Assembly: GCA_030526765.1 (NCBI GenBank)
Contig: JAUNCB010000037.1
Location: 1-6,451 of the forward strand
Direction: 5' to 3'
Length of the DNA: 6,451 nucleotides
Origin: Bacillota bacterium
Lineage (GTDB): Bacteria > Bacillota > Clostridia > Lachnospirales > Anaerotignaceae
This document shows, piece after piece, positions 1 through 5,418 of this stretch. Each line of letters opens with the position of its first letter. Position 1 is the first letter of the stretch. Below the pieces are notes generated by a model, which did no database searches, was not told the origin of the DNA, and saw only the letters and a program-made list of their open reading frames with translations. The translations under genes and the position numbers were made by a program.

Positions 1-1739
1 CGGGCTTTGAACCAGGCGGCCAGCTTCCGGAAGGCTTCCGCCTGCTCCGGTTTACGAATCCGCAGATACTGCAATGCATCCGCCAGAAGACGCAGATGTT
101 CTTCCTGACGGAAATAATGGGCAATGCTGTGGGCAATGACCTCGCCAAAGCCTTCCACCTGCACCAGTGCTTCCTCCTCTGCCTGTCTGATCTTTTCCAG
201 ATCGAAATCAAACGCAGCAGAAAGCAGCTTGGCATTTCTCAGCCCCACATGGTTGATGCCCAGTGCATGAATAAAATTGGGCAGTGCCACATCCTTTGCC
301 TTTTCAATGGAAGCAATCAGCTTCTGATAGGATTTTTCTCCGAAGCCTTCCATTTCCACGATCTCCGCCTGATATCTGTCCAGACGGAACAGATCGGGAT
401 AATTCGCCACAAAGCCCTGTTCCAGAAATTTTTTCAGGGTTTCCTCGGAAAGCCCTTCCATATTCATGGCATCTCTGGACACAAAGTGGCTCAATGCCTG
501 AATCCGCTGGGCAGAGCAATTCGGGTTTGTGCAGTAGAGGGCTTCTCCGTCCCGCAGCTTTCTTACCTCCGTTTCCCCGCCGCAGACAAAACAGGCTTTG
601 GGGATCTCTGCTGTAGAAACCACCCCTGTCAGATTTTCTGCGATTTGGGGTATAATCATATTACTCTTGTATACTTTAATGCAGTCTCCCACCGACAGCT
701 TCAGTTCCTTCAGAATGCTGACATTATGCACACTGGCACGGCTTACGGTGCTGCCCTCCAGCTCCACAGGATCAAAGATCGCCACAGGATTCATCAGCCC
801 TGTTCGGGAGGTGTTCCATTCGATCTCTCTGAGTATGGTTTCCGCCATTTCATCCGCCCATTTAAAGGCAATGGAATCCTTGGGGAATTTCGCCGTTCTG
901 CCCAGACCCTCACTGTAAGAAATACTGTCAAAGGTCAGCACCAGCCCATCGGAGGCAACATCATTGTCCTCGATCTTATGGCGGAAGCTTTCTACCTCCG
1001 CTGCCACAGTTTCTCCCGTTACCATCACATGCTCCACCACATCGAAGCCCAGCTCTGCCAGCCAGTCCATATTTTCCGCCTTACTGTCGGAAATCTCTTT
1101 TCCCTCTGCACTCACCAGCGTAAAGGCAAAAAACTTCACATTTCTGCCTGCGGCGATCTCACTGTTCAACTGGCGCACCGTACCGCTGCAAAGATTGCGG
1201 GGATTTTTATACTGCTCCTCTTCTCCCAGACCTTCATTGATCCGATAAAATTCGCTGTAAGGGATCACACCCTCCCCACGCAGCACCAGTTCTCCCCGAA
1301 AGGGAATGGAAAGGGGCAGATTGCTGAACACTCTGGCATTATGGGTCACATCCTCACCGATCTCCCCGTTGCCGCGGGTGATCGCCTGCACCAGTTCGCC
1401 GTTCTGGTATTTTAAAACGATCGTGAGCCCGTCGAGCTTCCAGCTCAAGATCCCCTGTCGTTCCCCCAGAAATGCCGCCAGTTTCTCTGTTTCCTTTGTT
1501 TTATCCAGAGAAAGGATGGGGCTTTCGTGGCGCACCTTCACCAGATTGCTCAGAACCGTATAGCCTACCTTCTGGGTGGGGCTATTGGCTAAAATCATAC
1601 CTGTCTTTGCCTCCAGCTCTGTCAGTTCATCATAAAGGGCATCGTATTCCTGATTGGTAAGGATCTCTCTGTCCTCCTGATAATAGGCCTTTGCCGCCTC
1701 ATTCAGTTTTCCGACCAAAAATTTGATTCTGTCTGTCAT
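1..1739 (-). CDS. ligA: NAD-dependent DNA ligase LigA, divergent clostridial-type variant, 3' end outside window
   Basis: The enzyme seals 3'-OH/5'-phosphate nicks in duplex DNA using NAD+, in replication and repair. The minus strand is open for 579 codons from an ATG at 1739 to the window edge. By position: an Ia NMN-binding region (Y19, Y32, D33); a nucleotidyltransferase domain with catalytic Lys in KLDG (K101), RGNG at 122-125, RGE ending at E156, NPRN at 179-182, R189 and K293; an OB fold at about 306-375; a zinc finger with C383, C386, C403 and C408; and helix-hairpin-helix repeats at about 412-545. LigA is usually 650-680 residues, so about 70-100 residues, including BRCT, lie beyond position 1. 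Two usually conserved positions differ: E. coli Asp32 aligns with N29, and motif IV Lys290 with T269. The start is supported by AGAAGG at 1748-1753, 8 bases upstream. It begins 49 bases after the pcrA stop and is probably co-transcribed with it. Family assignment is very secure; full activity is inferred. Confidence 0.95.
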   Translation of the reverse strand, partial: MTDRIKFLVGKLNEAAKAYYQEDREILTNQEYDALYDELTELEAKTGMILANSPTQKVGYTVLSNLVKVRHESPILSLDKTKETEKLAAFLGERQGILSWKLDGLTIVLKYQNGELVQAITRGNGEIGEDVTHNARVFSNLPLSIPFRGELVLRGEGVIPYSEFYRINEGLGEEEQYKNPRNLCSGTVRQLNSEIAAGRNVKFFAFTLVSAEGKEISDSKAENMDWLAELGFDVVEHVMVTGETVAAEVESFRHKIEDNDVASDGLVLTFDSISYSEGLGRTAKFPKDSIAFKWADEMAETILREIEWNTSRTGLMNPVAIFDPVELEGSTVSRASVHNVSILKELKLSVGDCIKVYKSNMIIPQIAENLTGVVSTAEIPKACFVCGGETEVRKLRDGEALYCTNPNCSAQRIQALSHFVSRDAMNMEGLSEETLKKFLEQGFVANYPDLFRLDRYQAEIVEMEGFGEKSYQKLIASIEKAKDVALPNFIHALGINHVGLRNAKLLSAAFDFDLEKIRQAEEEALVQVEGFGEVIAHSIAHYFRQEEHLRLLADALQYLRIRKPEQAEAFRKLAAWFKA

Positions 1740-1747
1740 ATCCCGCA

Positions 1748-1753
1748 CCTTCT
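1748..1753 (-). promoter_or_regulatory. Ribosome binding site of ligA
   Basis: AGAAGG read on the minus strand, 8 bases from the ATG at 1739. The ligA frame stays open upstream through the pcrA stop but offers only a GTG nine bases earlier, with a poorer site, so this RBS decides the start. Confidence 0.7.
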
Positions 1754-1788
1754 CATTCTCGTTTTTCCATATTCGCTCCGCACTGTCC

Positions 1789-4038
1789 TTATTCGCTTAC
1801 CTTGATCAGTTTGGATAATCTCGCCATAAATTTCTTCGTTCCCTTGGCTCCAAAGGAAACCTCCACTTCAAAGTCTGCACCACCGGGCTGAACAGATACA
1901 ACCGTACCAATGCCGTATTTCGGTGCCCGCACCTTATCTCCCACACCATAATCCAGCTTGAAATCCTTGGGTGCGGGAATATCCTTTTTCATGCCCATTC
2001 CGAATTTTGCAGCAGGTGCCAGTGTATTCTTTCTGCCCATGGTGATCGTTTTGGACTGGGTCATCATATCATATTTCTTCGCCATTTCCGAAACCTGTCT
2101 GGTGGGCATATCCACCAGCTCCGCAGGGATCTCCTTCAGGAAACGGGAAGGTGCATTATACTGGGTAATCCCATGCTGCATTCTGCATTTTGCATGGGTC
2201 AGGAACAATTCCTCCTTTGCACGGGTGATTCCCACATAGCAAAGTCTGCGTTCCTCCTCAATATCCTTTTCATCCCCATACATAACCGCACGGTAGCCGG
2301 GGAAAATCCCCTCTTCCATGCCAATGATAAATACATAGGGAAATTCCAGCCCCTTGGCACTGTGAAGCGTCATCAGAGAAACGGTTTCCTCTCCCTCTTC
2401 ATAACTGTCAATATCTGCAACCAGTGCCACCTCTTCCAGAAAGCCTTCCAATCCGCCTTCCGGATTCACCTTATCATATTCTGCCGCCTTATTGACGAAT
2501 TCATCCATATTCTGAATACGGCTCAGGGCTTCCTCCGTCCCCTCCGCCAGCAGAAGCTGCAGATAACCTGTACGCTTGATCACTGCATCGATCAGTTCTG
2601 CCACAGAAAGCTGTGCCGCATCCTCCTTCAGATGGTTGAACAGCTCATAAAAATCACGGAATTTTGCCGCTCTTGTCTTTAACGCTGTAATCTCATCCAG
2701 ACGGGAAAGGGCATCATACAGGGGAATATTCTGCTCCTCCGCAAAGGCTGCCAGCTTATCCAGAGAGGTATCCCCGATGCCCCGCTTGGGTACATTGATG
2801 ATGCGTCTGAGGGCAATGGTATCCGCAGGATTCGCCATCACCTTCAGGTAGGAAAGGATATCTCTGATTTCCTTTCTCTCATAGAAGCGTACCCCGCCGA
2901 AGAGGCGATAGGGAATGCCTTTTTTCACCATCTGATCCTCCACTGCACGGGACTGGGCATTGGTTCTGTATAAAACAGCCATTTCCCCTTTGCTTCTGCC
3001 TGCCCCTTCCAGCTCCAGAATCTTTTCCGCCACGAAGCGGCATTCATCATATTCATTTTCCCCTTTGTAAATATGCAGGATGGAGCCTGCATCATTTTCT
3101 GTCCAGAGGGTCTTATCCTTTCTGGTCTGGTTATTATGGATGACTGCATTTGCCGCCTCCAGAATTTTCTTTGTGGAACGGTAATTCTGCTCCAGCTTGA
3201 TCACCGTTGTATTGGGGAAATCCTTTTCAAAATCAAGGATATTGCGGATATTGGCACCACGCCAGCCATAAATGGACTGGTCGTCATCCCCTACGACACA
3301 AAGGTTTCTGTATTTATTCGCCAGCATTGCCACAAGCTCATACTGGCTGGTATTGGTATCCTGATATTCGTCCACCATGATATAACGGAAGCGATCCTGA
3401 TATTTTTCCAGAACCTCCGGAAACTGGCGGAACAGCAGCACCGTCTTATAGATCAGATCATCAAAATCCAGCGCATTGTTTTCCTTCAGCATTCGCTGAT
3501 AGGTCTGATACACCCTTGCTACCCTTACTGCCTTCAGGTCATTCTTATCCACCTTCTGGCTATATGCCTCCCAGCTTACCATTTCCTCCTTCAGGCTGCT
3601 GATGATCGACATAGCCGCCTTCACGGTAAAGGTTTTTTCTGTGGTGCTCATATTCAGACGCTTGAACACCTCCCGCATGATTTTTTCCTGATCGTCTGCA
3701 TCATATATGGAAAACTGATTCTCATAATCCAGATGATGGATCTCTCTGCGCAGAATGCGTACACAGGTGGAATGGAAGGTACTGATCCACATATCCCCTG
3801 CAGCATCTCCCACCAGTTTTTCCACACGCTCCTTCATCTCCCTTGCCGCCTTATTGGTAAAGGTGATGGCAAGGATATTCCAGGGCTTAATTCCCTCCTC
3901 CAGCAAATGGGCAATTCGCACTGTCAGTGCCCCTGTTTTGCCGCTGCCTGCCCCCGCAAGGATCAGCACAGGGCCTTCTGTCTGCAGCACAGCCTTTTGC
4001 TGCATTTCATTCAGCTGCTTAAAGCCAACCATAGTCAT
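1789..4038 (-). CDS. pcrA: ATP-dependent 3'-5' DNA helicase PcrA (UvrD/Rep family, SF1A)
   Basis: PcrA translocates 3' to 5' on single-stranded DNA, unwinding duplex in rolling-circle replication, excision repair and removal of RecA filaments. At 749 residues it is close to the family's usual 720-760. All SF1A motifs are visible: Q motif LNEMQQKAV (9-17), Walker A AGAGSGKT (28-35), Ia ITFTNKAAREM (58-68), Walker B VDEYQDTN (222-229), III GDDDQSIYGWRGA (250-262), IV LEQNYRST (282-289), V TLHSAKGLEF (557-566) and VI RRLCYVGITRAKEEL (597-611). A flexible linker (about 640-695) leads to a Tudor-like C-terminal domain (about 697-747, GVGDKVRAPKYGIGTVV), which in PcrA binds RNA polymerase. That domain and the adjacent ligA favour PcrA over Rep. 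Two in-frame ATGs, at 4038 and 4032, each have an SD-like element 7 bases upstream (AAGGA and AGGAG), so the true start is ambiguous by two codons. It lies 92 bases after yerC. The assignment is very secure. Confidence 0.98.
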   Translation of the reverse strand: MTMVGFKQLNEMQQKAVLQTEGPVLILAGAGSGKTGALTVRIAHLLEEGIKPWNILAITFTNKAAREMKERVEKLVGDAAGDMWISTFHSTCVRILRREIHHLDYENQFSIYDADDQEKIMREVFKRLNMSTTEKTFTVKAAMSIISSLKEEMVSWEAYSQKVDKNDLKAVRVARVYQTYQRMLKENNALDFDDLIYKTVLLFRQFPEVLEKYQDRFRYIMVDEYQDTNTSQYELVAMLANKYRNLCVVGDDDQSIYGWRGANIRNILDFEKDFPNTTVIKLEQNYRSTKKILEAANAVIHNNQTRKDKTLWTENDAGSILHIYKGENEYDECRFVAEKILELEGAGRSKGEMAVLYRTNAQSRAVEDQMVKKGIPYRLFGGVRFYERKEIRDILSYLKVMANPADTIALRRIINVPKRGIGDTSLDKLAAFAEEQNIPLYDALSRLDEITALKTRAAKFRDFYELFNHLKEDAAQLSVAELIDAVIKRTGYLQLLLAEGTEEALSRIQNMDEFVNKAAEYDKVNPEGGLEGFLEEVALVADIDSYEEGEETVSLMTLHSAKGLEFPYVFIIGMEEGIFPGYRAVMYGDEKDIEEERRLCYVGITRAKEELFLTHAKCRMQHGITQYNAPSRFLKEIPAELVDMPTRQVSEMAKKYDMMTQSKTITMGRKNTLAPAAKFGMGMKKDIPAPKDFKLDYGVGDKVRAPKYGIGTVVSVQPGGADFEVEVSFGAKGTKKFMARLSKLIKVSE

Positions 4039-4039
4039 A

Positions 4040-4050
4040 CTCCTATCCTT
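4040..4050 (-). promoter_or_regulatory. Tandem Shine-Dalgarno elements of pcrA
   Basis: Minus-strand AAGGA (4050-4046) sits 7 bases before the ATG at 4038, and AGGAG (4044-4040) sits 7 bases before the second in-frame ATG at 4032. AGGAG is only 1 base from the first ATG, so both starts could be used. Confidence 0.6.
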
Positions 4051-4061
4051 AATTTATTGCG

Positions 4062-4090
4062 TAAAAAAGCTGACTCGAGCCATTTGTCAA
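4062..4090 (-). promoter_or_regulatory. Weak candidate sigma-A promoter for pcrA
   Basis: A perfect -35 TTGACA lies at 4090-4085 on the minus strand, in the yerC-pcrA gap. At 17 bases spacing the -10 would be TTTTTA (4067-4062), a poor match to TATAAT. The exact -35 and the correct placement upstream of pcrA make it worth marking. It may be a weak internal promoter, or chance. Confidence 0.3.
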
Positions 4091-4121
4091 GCCAGCCTTA
4101 TTCTCTCTTTCAATCAACCCT

Positions 4122-4139
4122 GCAGAATGATCATTCTGC
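4122..4139. repeat. Perfect 18-base palindrome overlapping the yerC stop codon
   Basis: GCAGAATGA followed directly by TCATTCTGC is its own reverse complement. It spans the last codons and the TGA of yerC. As RNA it would fold to a 7-bp stem with a GATC loop. On the minus strand no U-tract follows, so it is not an intrinsic terminator for yerC. On the plus strand five T's follow, but no plus-strand gene precedes it. Possible roles are a 3' stabilising hairpin between yerC and pcrA, an operator, or none. Confidence 0.5.
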
Positions 4140-4442
4140 TTTTTCCTGTTCCTTTTTCGCCTTCACTCTGTCGATGGCAAGCTTATACCCGTCTGTGCCA
4201 TAATGCAGACAACGGTTTACACGGCTGATGGTTGCCGTGGAAGCACCTGTTTTTTCTGCAATCTCCACATAAGTACGCTTTTCGGAGAGCATTGCCGCAA
4301 CCTCCATACGCTGGGCGATAGCCTGAATTTCATTGACAGTGCAAAGATCCTCAAAAAGCTGATAACACTCATCAATGGTTTCCATGCTGAGGATGTATTC
4401 AAATAATTTATCTGTCAATTCCGTTCTGAGCTTTTTATTCAT
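4131..4442 (-). CDS. yerC: YerC/YecD family TrpR-like DNA-binding protein
   Basis: A 103-residue protein with a TrpR-type helix-turn-helix. It shows the family's acidic helical N-terminal half, including CYQLFEDLCTVNEIQAIAQR (26-45), then TYVEIAEKTGASTATISRVN (57-76) and RCLHYGTDGYKLAIDRV. These closely follow B. subtilis YerC (about 104 residues) as I remember it. The TGASTATISRV stretch is the recognition-helix region. I start it at the ATG at 4442 because AAGGTGG lies 7 bases upstream and the length then fits the family; the frame extends to a GTG at 4481 without an RBS. YerC-like proteins are putative transcriptional regulators whose ligand and targets are unknown to me; the TrpR fold does not imply tryptophan binding. 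The charged tail (KAKKEQEKAE) is poorly conserved. In B. subtilis yerC also lies a few genes upstream of pcrA-ligA, so the linkage is ancient. A dyad in its own promoter suggests autoregulation (inference). Confidence 0.92.
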   Translation of the reverse strand: MNKKLRTELTDKLFEYILSMETIDECYQLFEDLCTVNEIQAIAQRMEVAAMLSEKRTYVEIAEKTGASTATISRVNRCLHYGTDGYKLAIDRVKAKKEQEKAE

Positions 4443-4449
4443 GCAAACG

Positions 4450-4456
4450 CCACCTT
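4450..4456 (-). promoter_or_regulatory. Ribosome binding site of yerC
   Basis: AAGGTGG on the minus strand, 7 bases from the ATG at 4442. This sets the start at 4442 and excludes the 13-residue N-terminal extension to the GTG at 4481. Confidence 0.75.
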
Positions 4457-4485
4457 CTTCCGTTTCAAACTTTTCTATCACAGAT

Positions 4486-4514
4486 ATAGTAGCACTTTCG
4501 AGTGCTAAAGTAAA
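4486..4514 (-). promoter_or_regulatory. Candidate sigma-A promoter of yerC with operator-like dyad in the spacer
   Basis: Minus-strand TTTACT (4514-4509) and TACTAT (4491-4486) are separated by 17 bases, each matching 4 of 6 consensus bases. The transcript would begin about 35-40 bases before the yerC ATG. An alternative is TATAAA at 4527-4522 preceded by TGG (an extended -10) but with a poor -35. With that promoter the dyad would fall just downstream of the start site. Either would allow yerC-pcrA-ligA to be transcribed independently of the PHP gene. Confidence 0.45.
4490..4507. repeat. Inverted repeat TAGCACT-TTCG-AGTGCTA, possible operator
   Basis: Perfect 7-base arms around a 4-base centre, lying almost exactly between the proposed -35 and -10 of the yerC promoter. 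The position is typical of a repressor operator. As plus-strand RNA it would form a hairpin with a UUCG loop. The arms resemble HrcA CIRCE half-sites (TTAGCACTC / GAGTGCTAA), but the spacing is far shorter than the usual 9 bases. The binding protein is unknown; YerC itself is one candidate. Confidence 0.55.
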
Positions 4515-4542
4515 GAATTATTTTATACCACAGGAAGGGTTT

Positions 4543-5256
4543 TTATCTTCGTTTCAGCAGAGAAAGAAAACGCTGCGGATCTATATTCAGCACCAGTTCT
4601 TCCGGAAAGCCCACCTCTGCAAGGAGAGAAAGGGCATAGGAAAAATCTCCGATCCCCGTATAAAAATGGGCATCACTGCCAAGAACAACCGGCTGCCCCG
4701 CTTCCATACACATCCGGAGGATCTCCTTAACATTTTCCTGACTGCCGTCCCGAAAACCACCGGGGATCAGCGATGCATTATTGATTTCCAGCAGCGTACC
4801 CGTTTGCTGTGCCTGACGGAATACCTCCTTGTAATCCACATCATAACGAGGGTCGCCCGGATGTCCGATAATGTCCACATAGGGATTTTCCATCGCCTTT
4901 ACCAAAGCCGCTGTATTTTCCTTTTTGCTGCCGGGGGCAATACAGGGAACATGGAGACTTGCAATGGCCAGATCCAGACGGGAAAGCACCCGTTCATCCA
5001 TATCCACCGTTCCGTTAAAGTCCATAATATTCAGTTCAATGCCCCGCAGCAGGCGCACACCATGCAGGTTTTGGGGCAGCACATGCAGATTTGCAAAATA
5101 AGCATGTCCCGTTGTGTCCTTCATACCGGGTGCATGGTCTGTCAGCGCAACCACTTCCAGCCCCTTCTGCGCCGCCCATCTGATATTTTCATCCACCGTG
5201 CTGTAAGCATGTCCGCTGGCAACGGAATGGGTATGGGTATCCATCAAAAGCTTCAT
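4543..5256 (-). CDS. PHP-domain metal-dependent phosphatase/hydrolase, YcdX type
   Basis: A 237-residue single-domain protein of the PHP (polymerase and histidinol phosphatase) superfamily, cytoplasmic. It aligns along its length with E. coli YcdX as remembered. All nine residues matching YcdX's trinuclear zinc ligands are present: H8, H10, H16 (DTHTHSVASGHAYS), H41 (LTDHAPG), E74 (RGIELNI), H102 (SLHVP), H132 (IIGHPGDP), D195 and H197 (GSDAH). The enzyme is therefore probably active on a phosphomonoester or phosphodiester; the physiological substrate is not apparent. Histidinol-phosphatase is less likely because no other his genes are nearby and the length and motifs fit YcdX better. The ATG at 5256 has GAGGA 7-8 bases upstream. 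A sigma-A promoter with an extended -10 lies at 5306-5334. It is the first gene of the minus-strand cluster, 100 bases before yerC, with no clear terminator between them, so partial co-transcription is likely. Confidence 0.92.
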   Translation of the reverse strand: MKLLMDTHTHSVASGHAYSTVDENIRWAAQKGLEVVALTDHAPGMKDTTGHAYFANLHVLPQNLHGVRLLRGIELNIMDFNGTVDMDERVLSRLDLAIASLHVPCIAPGSKKENTAALVKAMENPYVDIIGHPGDPRYDVDYKEVFRQAQQTGTLLEINNASLIPGGFRDGSQENVKEILRMCMEAGQPVVLGSDAHFYTGIGDFSYALSLLAEVGFPEELVLNIDPQRFLSLLKRR

Positions 5257-5305
5257 ATCATATTCCTCACTGTTCCAGAGAAGGTCTCCTCATTTCATTC
5301 CTCTA

Positions 5306-5334
5306 AGTATATCATCATATCCCTATAAAAACAA
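5306..5334 (-). promoter_or_regulatory. Sigma-A promoter with extended -10 for the PHP gene
   Basis: Minus-strand TTGTTT (5334-5329), a 17-base spacer, and TATACT (5311-5306), which matches 5 of 6 and is preceded by TGA, giving an extended TGn -10. The start would be near 5299, leaving a leader of about 43 bases. It does not overlap the divergent plus-strand promoter at 5357-5384. Confidence 0.65.
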
Positions 5335-5356
5335 GCCAAACCCCAGCCGCTGCTGT

Positions 5357-5384
5357 CACCCTTTTTCTCAGCTCACATACAATA
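5357..5384 (+). promoter_or_regulatory. Sigma-K-like (late mother-cell sporulation) promoter
   Basis: CATACAATA at 5376-5384 matches the B. subtilis sigma-K -10 consensus CATAnnnTA and begins with the sigma-E-like CATACAAT. The -35 AC (within CACC, 5357-5360) lies 16 bases upstream, the spacing expected for sigma-K. The sigma-E -35 (KMATATT) is not present, and no sigma-A -35 is well placed. Transcription would start about 25-30 bases before the ATG at 5419. This implies expression in the mother cell late in sporulation. Confidence 0.6.
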
Positions 5385-5404
5385 TAACAGAACAAACATC
5401 TTCT

Positions 5405-5411
5405 AAGGAGG
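5405..5411 (+). promoter_or_regulatory. Consensus ribosome binding site of the Cys-rich gene
   Basis: A perfect AAGGAGG, 7 bases before the ATG at 5419. It fixes the start and the coding strand of this gene. Confidence 0.85.
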
Positions 5412-5418
5412 CTGTCTT

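Noticed and set aside
96..1415. Long plus-strand open frame (439 codons) opposite ligA
   Set aside because: It lies fully antisense to an unmistakable LigA with a zinc finger and nucleotidyltransferase motifs. It has no RBS and its product resembles no known protein.
1753..1770. Five-codon mini-ORF (MEKRE) between pcrA and ligA, with a GGAG 5 bases upstream
   Set aside because: Too short to separate from chance. The only argument for a leader peptide is its position, and it overlaps no attenuator-like structure.
4122..4145. Plus-strand intrinsic terminator (palindrome plus five T's)
   Set aside because: No plus-strand gene precedes it and the stem is short and AT-rich, so I list it only as a palindrome.
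3073..4203. Plus-strand open frame (376 codons) opposite pcrA and part of yerC
   Set aside because: It is antisense to conserved helicase motifs, crosses a gene boundary and the palindrome, and has no RBS.
4443..4481. N-terminal extension of YerC from a GTG at 4481
   Set aside because: There is no RBS before the GTG. The ATG at 4442 has AAGGTGG at 7 bases and gives the family's usual length.
4375..5328. Plus-strand open frame opposite the PHP gene
   Set aside because: It is the shadow of a gene with all nine PHP metal ligands, and has no promoter or RBS of its own.
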